A stretch of DNA of 64,000 bases from UBA12191 sp009937185 (GTDB lineage Bacteria; Planctomycetota; UBA8108; UBA1146), in contig CALJGL010000028.1 of assembly GCA_938075155.1 (NCBI GenBank), positions 62,001 to 126,000 of the forward strand. The letters are read 5' to 3'. The position numbers and the translations under genes are program-made. Below the pieces are notes generated by a model, which worked only from the letters and a program-made list of their open reading frames with translations, was not told where the DNA came from and made no database searches. Below are positions 43,823 through 53,076 of the stretch, in pieces (within the stretch, counting starts at the first letter, position 1; every line of letters starts with the position of its first letter).

Positions 43823-44233
43823 TTATGTCGAGGAATCATCACCATTGGGTGCTGAAGTAGGCGGTTGCCAAATCTCGATACGATTTCCCTCAGGGTCTGT
43901 GACCCAACCAAAATATCCGTAGTCATTGTCTTCCGTTCGATCATCTACATCGCAACCTCCATTACGAAGTTGCTCGATCATTCGATCACGACTTTCCACT
44001 ACAAAATTGATCATCGTCTGATTGTTGGCTTGACCAAAATATGTGGTGTCTTTTGGAAATGCACTCCAAATCCCAGGCACATTTAATGGAGTGTCTGCTG
44101 GTGCTCCGATGAGAGTCGCACCATTCCAACCTTCTTCAATATCTAATCCCAAATGATCGGCATACCAGCGTGACAGTTGTTTTGGGTCACTGGCACGTAC
44201 AAATACCCCTCCAAATGTGAGTACTTTTTCCAT
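43823..44233 (-). CDS. VOC (glyoxalase/bleomycin-resistance) superfamily protein
   Basis: A 136-residue vicinal-oxygen-chelate protein. It begins VLTFGGVFVRASDPKQLSRWY and includes YADHLGLDI, and ends with GWVTDPEGNRIEIWQPP, which carries the C-terminal metal glutamate (E in RIEIW). The family spans glyoxalases, dioxygenases and antibiotic-binding proteins, so no specific activity is claimed. GGAGG precedes the ATG. It lies 22 bp upstream of the aminopeptidase on the same strand. Confidence 0.83.
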   Translation of the reverse strand: MEKVLTFGGVFVRASDPKQLSRWYADHLGLDIEEGWNGATLIGAPADTPLNVPGIWSAFPKDTTYFGQANNQTMINFVVESRDRMIEQLRNGGCDVDDRTEDNDYGYFGWVTDPEGNRIEIWQPPTSAPNGDDSST

Positions 44234-44564
44234 GGTGCCTCCTTCGTGGCTTAGGGAACTTTTCCCGGAAAGAGTCTATGCAAAAGTGCTTTTCTTCTAA
44301 ATGAGTATCGAACTCTCAAATATGACATTCGAGGCACTAAAGCATTGCAAGACCTTTCATTACTCAGAAGTGTTTTTATATAGATGAAATTGGCCTTTAA
44401 CGGCATCTATTGAGAGTGCGAGAGAATGTAGATGCAAATCCACATCTTCTAATTTGAGGAAGAGAGTCTTTTGTTTCTGGGCGTTGAAGAGTCCTGCTAG
44501 CGGAAGCTCAATAACTTTTTAGATGTTCACTTTTATGGCAGTTCATCTGTTGAGTGAGGGAATG
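44234..44564 (+). other. 331-bp divergent region between the VOC gene and the PKD gene
   Basis: No protein gene or RNA gene recognised. It holds the VOC ribosome binding site at its left end, an A/T-rich stretch around 44376-44400, and a small inverted repeat AGATG...CATCT near 44430. Promoters for both genes should be here, but no clear -35/-10 pair can be assigned. Confidence 0.5.
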
Positions 44565-47500
44565 ATGTTACAGATATCAGCAAAGATCAGTGCTCCGGTG
44601 ATTTTTTCGAAGGCGATGATTCGCTTCGTTTTAATGGCTATATTTTCGGTCACGATTACAGGGTGTGGCAGCGGCGGTGGTGGGGGAGCAAGCCTTACAC
44701 CGGAACCGACGATCGCAAGCTTCACTGCAGACGTTACTGAAGGTCCCTACGACTTGCTTGTCCAGTTCACGGATACAACTTCCGGTTCTGTTGAAGGCTG
44801 GCTGTGGGACTTTGGCGATGGAAGCACTTCAACGGATCAGAATCCTTCACATATATACACGGATCTTGGTTCATTTACCGTGAGCTTGACTGCTACAGGT
44901 GCCTTGGAATCTGACACTACTGTTTGCCAAGATTGTATTTTGGTAACAAGCCCTGCACCGATAGCGAACTTCGAACCTGATACGACGAGTGGTACCTACG
45001 ATCTTCCAGTTAGTTTTGTTGATCTCTCTACAGGGCCCATTGATTCATGGCTTTGGGACTTTGGTGACGGAAACACTTCCTCATTACAAAACCCAGCTCA
45101 TGTTTATGGTTCTGAGGGTATCTATAGCGTTTCTCTTTTGGTCGAAGGGCCTGGAGGAAACGATACGATGACATGTGATTCTTGTATCACTGTCAGTGCT
45201 CCTCCTCCTGTAGCAAATTTTGATGCGTCTCCAACCACTGGTGTACGTGATCTTCTCGTTCAGTTTACAGACAGCTCTACGGGGCCAGTGTCGAGTTGGT
45301 TATGGAACTTTGGCGATGGATCGACCAGTGACCTTCAAAATCCGGAGCATATCTATACTATAGCTGGATCATTTGAAGTGACCCTTGAGGTCACCGGTCC
45401 CGGTGGCTCAGACACTATGATTTGCTCAAGCTGCATCACAGTCGAAGAGCAAGCTCCTAGTGCAGCATTCACTCTATCGACCACATCAGGCGTCAGGGAT
45501 TTGGAAGTGACATTCCAAGATGATTCAGTGGGGGTCATTACAGAGTGGTCTTGGGATTTTGGAGATGGGAATACTTCTCTGGATCAGAGTCCGACTCATA
45601 CCTACACAGAAGCTGGGTTGTACACGGTCTCATTGACAGTGACTGGGCCAGGAGGGCAAGACATTGCGACGTGTGCCTCTTGTATCGAAGTCCTGCATCC
45701 GGCTCCTAATGCTGATTTCAGCTTTGATCCTGCTTCCGGTACGTATGACTTGGAAGTTCAATTCACAGATTCCTCCACAGGTCCCATCACAAGTTGGTTC
45801 TGGGACTTCGGTGATGGATCCTTCTCTACAGAGCAAAACCCACTTCATGTATACTCTGAGGCGGGGTCTTATTCGCTGATGCTGACTGTTGAGGGGCCAG
45901 GTGGATCAGATTCGGTCACCTGTAATAGTTGTATCGAGGTGAGCCACCCTGCTCCTACGGCAGGGTTTACTCCTTCGGGGACACAAGGAGATTACGATCT
46001 CCTCGTCGAGTTCACGAACACATCCACAGGACCCATTTCTGAATACTTATGGGATTTCGGAGATGGATCCACTTCGTCCGAATCCAGTCCTACCCATGTC
46101 TACACAACAGCAGGATCGTATGACGTTTCTCTGACAGTGAGTGGACTCGGTGGTACAGATACAGTCGTTTGCCAATCTTGCATTGTTGTGACTCATCCCG
46201 TTCCTGTTGCAGATTTCGAAGTGAGCCTGACCCGTGGAGATTATCCACTGACGATTCAGTTCTCGGATCTTTCTACAGGGCCCATCAATATTTGGGCTTG
46301 GGACTTCGGAGATGGATCGACTTCCAATCTTCAGAATCCTGAACATGTCTACACCGAAGCCGGATCATACAATGTGACATTGACTGTGATCGGTCCGGGT
46401 GGCACTGACAGTACATCATGCGCCTCTTGCATCACTGTCACCTCGCCTGCTCCTGTTGCCAGTTTCGATGTTTCCCAGACCTTTGGCGACTACGATCTGC
46501 CAGTGACATTCACCAGTACTTCAACAGGTCCAGTGGATAGTTATCTCTGGGATTTCGGAGATGGAACCTCTTCTGCTGAGGAAAATCCGACTCATACCTA
46601 TACCGAAGCAGGTTTGTTCTCGGTCTTATTGACGGTGACGGGACCCGGCGGAGCCAATAGCGCACTTTGTAGTAGTTGTATAAATGTGACGCACCCGGTT
46701 CCTCAAGCGAGCTTCTCGACTTCAACATCGGGGGGTGAGTATGACTTGCCAGTGACGTTTACGAGTACCTCAACGGGAACGATTGATGCATTGACCTGGA
46801 ACTTTGGAGATGGCTCCACTTCGTCTGAATCAAACCCGACACACACGTACACTGAGGCGGGCACCTACACGGTGACCTTGACCGCGAGTGGTCCTGGTGG
46901 CGACGACACGGAAGTCTGCTCGGCATGTATCACCGTCGAGCATCCGGCTCCTGTGGCAGGGTTCACACCCTCCACGACGAGCGGGATCTACGATCTGCCC
47001 GTGACCTTCACGAGTACTTCCACGGGTGTGATTAACAGTCATTCATGGGATTTCGGTGATGGCTCCGGGTCGAGTGAAGAAAACCCGACTCACATCTACA
47101 CAGAAGCGGGAACCTACTCTGTCACGTTGACAGTCAATGGTCGTGGCGGATCTGATACACAGATCTGCTCAGCTTGCATCACGGTCGAGCATCCGGCTCC
47201 TGTGGCAGGGTTCACACCCTCCACGACGAGTGGGATCTACGATCTGCCCGTGACCTTTACGAGTACTTCGACAGGTGAAATTAGCAGCTTGGCGTGGGAT
47301 TTCGGTGACGGGGCGACCTCTTCCGCTCTGAATCCGACCCACACGTACACTGAGGCGGGCACCTACACGGTGACCTTGACCGCGAGTGGTCCTGGTGGCG
47401 ATGACACGGAAGTCTGCTCGGCATGTATCACCGTCGAGCATCCGGCTCCTGTGGCAGGGTTCACACCCTCCACGACGAGTGGGATCTACGATCTGCCCGT

Positions 47501-49898
47501 GACCTTCACGAATACTTCCACGGGTGAAATCAGCAGCTTGGCGTGGGACTTCGGTGACGGAGGAACCTCTTCCGAACTGAACCCAACGCATACTTACACT
47601 GAGGCGGGCACCTACACGGTGACCTTGACCGCGAGTGGTCCTGGTGGCGATGACACGGAAGTCTGCTCGGCATGTATCACCGTCGAGCACCCGGCTCCCA
47701 TGGCTCGATTTAACCCATCGGTAACATCGGGAACTTATGACTTGGCTGTTCAATTCGCGAATACTTCGATAGGCCCGATCGATACTTACCTTTGGGACTT
47801 CGGAGACGGTTCGACTTCGACAGAAGAAAGCCCTGTTCACGTCTACACAGGAGAAGGGCTATTCACCATTACACTGACTGTGACAGGCCCCGGTGGATCC
47901 AGTACTGAAACCTGTTCTTCATGCATCAGTGTGGATCACCCAGCACCCGTTGCGGCATTTACACTGTCTGCAACGAGCGGTACGTATGATCTTCTCATCG
48001 ATTTCACCAGTTCTTCAACAGGTCCCATCGATAGTTTGCTCTGGAACTTTGGCGACGGTAATACTTCGACTTCTCAAAATCCAAGTCATACCTACCTGAG
48101 TGCAGGGACTTTCGATGTGAGTCTGACAGTGTCAGGCCCCGGAGGAAGCGACCAAGAGATCTGCTCGAGTTGTGTTGTCGTTCTCGACCCCGCTCCTGTG
48201 GCAAGCTTCGACGCTTCCACTACCAGTGGAGTTTATGATCTCCCTGTTTCATTCAGCAATACTTCCAGTGGGCCCGTCTCTTCATACCAGTGGAGTTTTG
48301 GAGATGGAGCCACTTCGTCCGAATCCAGCCCGACGCATGTTTACAGTGAAGCAGGAATCTTCACCGTATCACTGACGGCGACAGGGCCTGGCGGAACTGA
48401 TACATATACCTGTGCTTCTTGTATCGTCGTAGGATCTCCGGCGCCCATCGCTGGATTCTCAACGTCGTCCACTTCGGGCGACTGGGATCTTGAAGTCCAG
48501 TTCACCAATTCTTCGAGTGGTCCTATCACAGATTACTCATGGAACTTTGGAGACGGAAATACCTCAGCCGAGGAAAATCCGATACACATCTACACTGCAG
48601 CTGGAAGTTATCTGGTTTCTCTGACGGTCAGCGGACCGGGGGGAAGTGATACCGAAATCTGCTCTGCATGTATCACCGTAACAGATCCTGCACCTGTGGC
48701 AGATTTCTCGATTGCGCCAGCAACGGGAGTGCTTGACCTTTTGGTGACATTTAACGATCTCTCCACGGGACCGATTACCTCATATGCATGGAATTTCGGT
48801 GACGGTGGAACCTCTACAGAATCTAGTCCTAATCATGTCTACACCATCGCGGGTGCATACACCGTTTCGTTGACGGTCACCGGTCCTGGCGGATCTGATA
48901 CGAGAACTTGCATCGAATGTGTCAATATTCAGGAGCCGGCTCCAGTGGCAGATTTCTTCGCCACGCCAGTGGGTGGAATATACGACCTATCGATAGGGTT
49001 CACAGATTTGTCGACAGGAGTCATCACTGATTGGCTTTGGGAATTTGGCGACGGAGCGACTTCGACAGAACAGAATCCCACCCATGCTTACGCGCTTTCT
49101 GGAAGTTACGATGTCACTTTGACGGTGACAGGGCCAGGAGGATCTGATTCTAAAATTTGTCTCGGTTGTGCAGAGGTTCAGTCTCCGCCTCCGATTGCGA
49201 GCTTTGAAATTAGCGCGACTTCGGGAGAGTTCCCACTGACGGTGGAATTCACTGATACAACAGCAGGTGAAGCGACGTTCTGGTTTTGGAACTTTGGTGA
49301 CGGAGGAAATTCCATTCTTCAGAATCCGACCCACACCTTTATGACGGCAGGAATCTACACCGTGTCACTCGTCGTGAATGGACCAGGCGGAACTGATAAC
49401 TTCATATGCCCTGCATGCGTCACGATTTCTACGCCTCCGCCATATCGATTGCGCGCTCAGAGTAAAAGTGTGGCAGTACAGGAGACCACCCAAATCAGTA
49501 TCGCGTTAGATCATAATAGTTCTGGTGAAACTGTGCAGGCTTGGAGTTATGGCTTATGCCACGACGAATCGAGCCTTGAGTGTCTCAGCGCAGAAGATGG
49601 CCTAGGTTTGTCTAATATCAACAACGGCGCTGCGCCTGATTTCAGTTTGACCCGCTTGGAAACCAACGGATTTACTGCAGGAGTCGTGATCAGTTTCTCA
49701 TCTTCCGCAAGTTTGCCCATGGTGAATGATTTAGAGATAAATGTTGCGACATACACTGGCGTACAGGAGGGGACCACGAGTCTCCAGTTCTGTAATTCCT
49801 TGGGAACACCCAATATTGCGGTGGTCATCGTCGCAGATACGATCTCGCACACCCCGGTCACTGTACCGGGTGAGGTGACGGTGATTTCTGCTCCATAA
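44565..49898 (+). CDS. Giant lipoprotein with 19 PKD domains, each with a CxxC pair
   Basis: A 1,777-residue protein. The signal helix ends in the lipobox ITGC and a glycine-rich spacer. It then carries 19 PKD domains of about 83 residues; each has WDFGDG-like (W-[DNSE]-FGDG), NPxHxYTxAG and a final DxxxCxxCIxV strand. The C-terminal 150 residues resemble a cohesin-like adhesive domain. PKD arrays make extended stalks in adhesins and large hydrolases; here no enzyme domain is present. Repeats 9-12 are nearly identical at DNA level. The start is uncertain: ATGs at 44562, 44565 and 44616 are all possible. Confidence 0.88.
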   Translation: MLQISAKISAPVIFSKAMIRFVLMAIFSVTITGCGSGGGGGASLTPEPTIASFTADVTEGPYDLLVQFTDTTSGSVEGWLWDFGDGSTSTDQNPSHIYTDLGSFTVSLTATGALESDTTVCQDCILVTSPAPIANFEPDTTSGTYDLPVSFVDLSTGPIDSWLWDFGDGNTSSLQNPAHVYGSEGIYSVSLLVEGPGGNDTMTCDSCITVSAPPPVANFDASPTTGVRDLLVQFTDSSTGPVSSWLWNFGDGSTSDLQNPEHIYTIAGSFEVTLEVTGPGGSDTMICSSCITVEEQAPSAAFTLSTTSGVRDLEVTFQDDSVGVITEWSWDFGDGNTSLDQSPTHTYTEAGLYTVSLTVTGPGGQDIATCASCIEVLHPAPNADFSFDPASGTYDLEVQFTDSSTGPITSWFWDFGDGSFSTEQNPLHVYSEAGSYSLMLTVEGPGGSDSVTCNSCIEVSHPAPTAGFTPSGTQGDYDLLVEFTNTSTGPISEYLWDFGDGSTSSESSPTHVYTTAGSYDVSLTVSGLGGTDTVVCQSCIVVTHPVPVADFEVSLTRGDYPLTIQFSDLSTGPINIWAWDFGDGSTSNLQNPEHVYTEAGSYNVTLTVIGPGGTDSTSCASCITVTSPAPVASFDVSQTFGDYDLPVTFTSTSTGPVDSYLWDFGDGTSSAEENPTHTYTEAGLFSVLLTVTGPGGANSALCSSCINVTHPVPQASFSTSTSGGEYDLPVTFTSTSTGTIDALTWNFGDGSTSSESNPTHTYTEAGTYTVTLTASGPGGDDTEVCSACITVEHPAPVAGFTPSTTSGIYDLPVTFTSTSTGVINSHSWDFGDGSGSSEENPTHIYTEAGTYSVTLTVNGRGGSDTQICSACITVEHPAPVAGFTPSTTSGIYDLPVTFTSTSTGEISSLAWDFGDGATSSALNPTHTYTEAGTYTVTLTASGPGGDDTEVCSACITVEHPAPVAGFTPSTTSGIYDLPVTFTNTSTGEISSLAWDFGDGGTSSELNPTHTYTEAGTYTVTLTASGPGGDDTEVCSACITVEHPAPMARFNPSVTSGTYDLAVQFANTSIGPIDTYLWDFGDGSTSTEESPVHVYTGEGLFTITLTVTGPGGSSTETCSSCISVDHPAPVAAFTLSATSGTYDLLIDFTSSSTGPIDSLLWNFGDGNTSTSQNPSHTYLSAGTFDVSLTVSGPGGSDQEICSSCVVVLDPAPVASFDASTTSGVYDLPVSFSNTSSGPVSSYQWSFGDGATSSESSPTHVYSEAGIFTVSLTATGPGGTDTYTCASCIVVGSPAPIAGFSTSSTSGDWDLEVQFTNSSSGPITDYSWNFGDGNTSAEENPIHIYTAAGSYLVSLTVSGPGGSDTEICSACITVTDPAPVADFSIAPATGVLDLLVTFNDLSTGPITSYAWNFGDGGTSTESSPNHVYTIAGAYTVSLTVTGPGGSDTRTCIECVNIQEPAPVADFFATPVGGIYDLSIGFTDLSTGVITDWLWEFGDGATSTEQNPTHAYALSGSYDVTLTVTGPGGSDSKICLGCAEVQSPPPIASFEISATSGEFPLTVEFTDTTAGEATFWFWNFGDGGNSILQNPTHTFMTAGIYTVSLVVNGPGGTDNFICPACVTISTPPPYRLRAQSKSVAVQETTQISIALDHNSSGETVQAWSYGLCHDESSLECLSAEDGLGLSNINNGAAPDFSLTRLETNGFTAGVVISFSSSASLPMVNDLEINVATYTGVQEGTTSLQFCNSLGTPNIAVVIVADTISHTPVTVPGEVTVISAP
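44706..49440 (+). repeat. 19 tandem PKD-coding repeats, about 249 bp each
   Basis: Nineteen FGDG-containing units counted directly from the translation, average 83 residues. All 19 end in a CxxC motif. Confidence 0.9.
46941..47690 (+). repeat. Near-identical 249-bp repeats (PKD units 10-12)
   Basis: The block beginning CATCCGGCTC recurs at 46941, 47190, 47439 and 47688, exactly 249 bp apart, with near-identical DNA between copies. Distant units in the same gene share protein motifs but not codons, so this cluster is a recent duplication or is being homogenised. Confidence 0.9.
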
Positions 49899-49951
49899 AG
49901 AGTTTAATTATTGGGACTTCCATTCAGTCCCTTTATGAACGGCCATAATCC

Positions 49952-49988
49952 TCTCCCCGAGAAGTTGAATTTTCGGGGAGATTTTTTT
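49952..49988 (+). terminator. Intrinsic terminator after the PKD gene
   Basis: TCTCCCCGA (49952-49960) pairs with TCGGGGAGA (49973-49981), followed by seven T residues. Confidence 0.9.
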
Positions 49989-50065
49989 AGGTATTCTGAA
50001 GTGGGCTGGACTGAGGATACGAATAGGTATTTATCGTCTAGGAGATGAATTATTTAGGAGATGAA

Positions 50066-50554
50066 TTATTCAGGAGATTCGTCATCTAGAAGTCGAAGGC
50101 AGCACTTCTTGTATTTGAGCCCACTTCCGCAAGGGCATGGATCATTTCTTCCAATTTTCGACGCCACTCGTTCGATAGATGCGGTTTCTCCAGATCGTGA
50201 TCTTGAAAATTCGGGCCCTAGGGCAGTGACCCATGATCGTAATCCGACGCCACCAGAAATCCTTCCCCTCTCTCCAAGGTCATAGAGGAAGTTACCGATG
50301 AGAACGGGCACTTCATGGACAAGAGAATCAGGGATCGCTACAGATTCGAAGCCGGTCATGAGTCCATGTTGAACATCGACCTCTTCTAATTGATCAATGG
50401 GCAATTGGCGATGGTCGCAGGAGGCTTGCAGGAATTTTTTCAACCAGGCTGGAGCGTGGGGAGCCAATTCCGATGAAACAGAACTCCCGGCATCATCGAT
50501 TAAGAAATCGGTGATCCAATTATTGACCTGTTCAGCTTGCCAACGTGAATCCAC
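50066..50554 (-). CDS. SEC-C motif protein of the UPF0149/YecA-like group
   Basis: A 162-residue protein. The N-terminal part is helical, of UPF0149/YecA type. The C-terminus has the SEC-C zinc motif GRNDPCPCGSGLKYKKCC, found at the tail of SecA and in many unrelated proteins. Its GTG start lies four bases after the mnmA stop on the same strand, so the two form an operon. The role is unknown; SEC-C binds zinc and may mediate contact with SecB-like or ribosomal partners. Confidence 0.8.
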   Translation of the reverse strand: MDSRWQAEQVNNWITDFLIDDAGSSVSSELAPHAPAWLKKFLQASCDHRQLPIDQLEEVDVQHGLMTGFESVAIPDSLVHEVPVLIGNFLYDLGERGRISGGVGLRSWVTALGPEFSRSRSGETASIERVASKIGRNDPCPCGSGLKYKKCCLRLLDDESPE

Positions 50555-50557
50555 CAG

Positions 50558-51637
50558 TCAGACCTTTTCAATCCAGCCACCACCGAGGACGAGATCTTCA
50601 TCGTAGAGGGCGGCCACTTGACCAGAAGCGATGGCGAAAATGGGACTTTCCAATTCCACCTCTAACCAACCCTTTTCAGCGGCTTCTCCTTCTGCAACTT
50701 TGATGGTGCAAGCCTGAGGAGTGCCTCCGTGACGTATTTGAACGGTGCATTGAAGGGGGAGCGTGGGAGGTTCGGCAAGGAGCCAATTCATCTCTGAAAC
50801 GCAAAAGCGTGTTTCCAAAAGGGAGTCCCTCGTGCCCAAAATCACCTGATTCGTTTCCCGATCGGTGTTGACCACATACTTAGGTTCAGTAGAAGCGATT
50901 CCCAATCCTCTGCGTTGACCGACGGTGTATGCGGCGTAGCCTTCATGGGTGCCCAGCTTCTCCCCTGATTCGTCGACGATGTCTCCCTCGACAAGACTTT
51001 CCGGAGCTTGTTGGCGTATCACCCGACGATAGTCATTGGCAGGAACAAAACAGATTTCCTGACTCTCTGCCTTGTCGACTACCGGTAGATGTCCGACTCC
51101 AGCGAGCTCCCTGACTTCGTGCTTGTGAAGGTGTCCTACTGGAAATAAACATTCCTTCAACACCGGATAGGGGACTGTCGCTAGAAAGTAGGATTGATCC
51201 TTGTCGCCGTCGACTCCTCTTGCGAGACGTGGACCGGAATCTTCTTCGACGATACGAGCGTAGTGTCCGGTCGCTACATACTCAGCGCCAAGGTCACGTG
51301 CGAGGTCGTGAAACACATCGAATTTAATCCATTGATTACAGCGAGCACAAGGGTTGGGGGTACGACCATCTCGATACTCATCGACAAAGTAATTAATGAT
51401 CTTCTTGAACTGATCCGCGTAATTAAAGGAGTAAAAAGGGATCTCCAAACGGTCAGCGACGCGACGAGCATCGATCGCATCTTCGACCGTACAGCAGGCT
51501 TTACTTTTTTCGGCAGCCTGCCCACCCTCACCTAAACGTAGAAAAGCTCCGATGACTTCGTGACCTTGCTCACGAAGCATCTGTGCTGCGACGCTAGAAT
51601 CCACGCCGCCACTCATCGCCATCAACACCTTGGCCAC
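50558..51637 (-). CDS. mnmA: tRNA-specific 2-thiouridylase MnmA
   Basis: A 359-residue enzyme. The PP-loop is MAMSGGVDSSVAA; catalytic cysteines lie in PNPCARCNQ and SQEICFVP. It adds sulfur to U34 of tRNA-Lys, Glu and Gln. The GTG start at 51637 has GGAG seven bases upstream. It diverges from acyl-CoA dehydrogenase across 213 bp. Note that miaB, another tRNA thiolation enzyme, is also in this window. Confidence 0.94.
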   Translation of the reverse strand: MAKVLMAMSGGVDSSVAAQMLREQGHEVIGAFLRLGEGGQAAEKSKACCTVEDAIDARRVADRLEIPFYSFNYADQFKKIINYFVDEYRDGRTPNPCARCNQWIKFDVFHDLARDLGAEYVATGHYARIVEEDSGPRLARGVDGDKDQSYFLATVPYPVLKECLFPVGHLHKHEVRELAGVGHLPVVDKAESQEICFVPANDYRRVIRQQAPESLVEGDIVDESGEKLGTHEGYAAYTVGQRRGLGIASTEPKYVVNTDRETNQVILGTRDSLLETRFCVSEMNWLLAEPPTLPLQCTVQIRHGGTPQACTIKVAEGEAAEKGWLEVELESPIFAIASGQVAALYDEDLVLGGGWIEKV

Positions 51638-51737
51638 TTGGGCGCTCCTTTATTCTGGCTACTGGCCTATCTGTTGGGCCTCGTAGCGAGGTACGGGTCC
51701 TTTGGGACCTCTTCTTCAGTCTCCGAATAGATGTAGG

Positions 51738-51776
51738 TTGTCGGCTTTCCTTGCTTTTCTCTCGGTCAACCGACAA
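51738..51776. promoter_or_regulatory. Inverted repeat in the mnmA/acyl-CoA dehydrogenase promoter region
   Basis: TTGTCGG (51738-51744) and CCGACAA (51770-51776) are inverted copies 25 bp apart, about 75-110 bp upstream of the acyl-CoA dehydrogenase ATG. They could be an operator half-site pair; no regulator can be named. Confidence 0.3.
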
Positions 51777-51850
51777 ATTACACCTACCAAGGTACACGGG
51801 ATCGACGGGGCTGTCTGCCTTTCCGGGTCCCCCTGTCAGAAAGGGCCTCC

Positions 51851-52993
51851 ATGGTCTCCTTTGCTCTCTCAGAAGAACAACAGATGCTGGCGGATATGAC
51901 CCGCGATTTTGTCTCCAAAGAGGTGATTCCTGCTGCTGAACACCATGATCGTGACGGAAAATATCCCACAGAGATTGCTGCAAAGGCATTCGAGTTGGGA
52001 TTGATGAATATCACCATCCCTGATTGCTACGGGGGTGGAGAACTCGGTCATATGGAAGAAGCCATCATTACAGAAGAACTGGCCTATGGTTGTGCCGGAA
52101 TGGCCATCAGCATGACGGTCAACAATTTGTCTTCAGTACCGATTCAAATCGGTGGGAATGAAGAGCAAAAGAAGAAGTGGTTAGGCATGTTGACGGAAGA
52201 GCACTGCTCTGCTTCTTATTGTTTGTCAGAACCTGATGCCGGTAGCGATGCGGCTGGCCTTCGAACCAGTGCGGTGCTGAAGGGTGATCACTACATTCTA
52301 AATGGCACCAAAGCTTGGGTTTCGGGTGGAGCGCACTCCAAATTCTTTACTTTGTTTGCGACGACCGATCCCGGAAGTGGGTACGAAGGCATCACATGTT
52401 TTGTTATTCCAGCAGATGCTGCTGGAGTTGAGATTGGAAAGAAAGAAGACATGATGGGGCAGAGAGCCTCGAATACTGTCTTCATCAACTTCCAAGATGT
52501 GAAAGTACCTGTCGGAAATCGTATTGGTGACGAAGGTAAAGGTTTTCAGATCGCTATGAAGACTTTCGATCGAACACGTCCAGGTGTGGCTGCAGCCGCC
52601 GTCGGTATTGGTCGCCGAGCCCTCGAAGAGTCAGTGCGTTACGCTCAGGAGAGAAAAGCATTCGGTAAGCCCATTTCTCGCCAACAAGCGATCCAATTCA
52701 TGCTCGCTGATATGGCCCGCGATGTCGAAGCAGCACGTCTACTCACGTATCAGTCCGCCTGGATGATTGATCAGGGGCAACGAAACACCAAGCAGTGCTC
52801 AATGGCCAAGTGTTTCGCCGGTGATATGGCGATGCGGGTCTCTACGGATGCGGTGCAGGTCTTTGGCGGTTATGGCTACTCAAAGGAATACCCTGTCGAA
52901 AAGCTGATGAGAGATGCCAAAGTGATGCAGATCTACGAAGGCACCAACCAGATCCAGCGTATCATCATTGCCCGTCACCTGTTGGAGGCGTAA
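51851..52993 (+). CDS. Acyl-CoA dehydrogenase
   Basis: A 380-residue flavoprotein. It has the YCLSEPDAGSDAAG and KAWVSGGAHS FAD/substrate segments, FGGYGYSKEYPVEKLMRDAK, and the catalytic glutamate in MQIYEGTNQIQR. It introduces the alpha-beta double bond in fatty acyl-CoA and gives electrons to ETF, then to the ETF-QO encoded at 6-7.7 kb. The chain-length class is closest by eye to short/medium-chain enzymes. AAAGGG precedes the ATG; a strong terminator follows. Confidence 0.94.
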   Translation: MVSFALSEEQQMLADMTRDFVSKEVIPAAEHHDRDGKYPTEIAAKAFELGLMNITIPDCYGGGELGHMEEAIITEELAYGCAGMAISMTVNNLSSVPIQIGGNEEQKKKWLGMLTEEHCSASYCLSEPDAGSDAAGLRTSAVLKGDHYILNGTKAWVSGGAHSKFFTLFATTDPGSGYEGITCFVIPADAAGVEIGKKEDMMGQRASNTVFINFQDVKVPVGNRIGDEGKGFQIAMKTFDRTRPGVAAAAVGIGRRALEESVRYAQERKAFGKPISRQQAIQFMLADMARDVEAARLLTYQSAWMIDQGQRNTKQCSMAKCFAGDMAMRVSTDAVQVFGGYGYSKEYPVEKLMRDAKVMQIYEGTNQIQRIIIARHLLEA

Positions 52994-53023
52994 TAGTCCT
53001 CACGTTGAATCAACTATTTTTTG

Positions 53024-53055
53024 CGCCACGGCCGCTCGGCCGTGGCGTTTTTTTT
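53024..53055 (+). terminator. Intrinsic terminator after acyl-CoA dehydrogenase
   Basis: CGCCACGGCCG (53024-53034) pairs with CGGCCGTGGCG (53037-53047), a long GC stem with a minimal loop, followed by eight T residues. Confidence 0.93.
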
Positions 53056-53076
53056 AGGTGAGTTGAAAGTTCGAAG

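Noticed and set aside
44665..44883. Short plus-strand frame near the start of the PKD gene
   Set aside because: It is a frame shift of the PKD coding sequence, with no start signal of its own.
46045..47700. CRISPR array suggested by regular repeats
   Set aside because: The spacing is 249 bp, in frame with PKD domains, and the repeats code for protein.
47169..47840. 223-residue minus-strand frame within the PKD gene
   Set aside because: It arises because the DNA repeats are near-identical, so its apparent internal repeats only mirror those of the PKD gene.
44690..49440. Multihaem cytochrome suggested by the many CxxC motifs
   Set aside because: None of the 19 CxxC pairs is followed by His, which covalent haem attachment needs.
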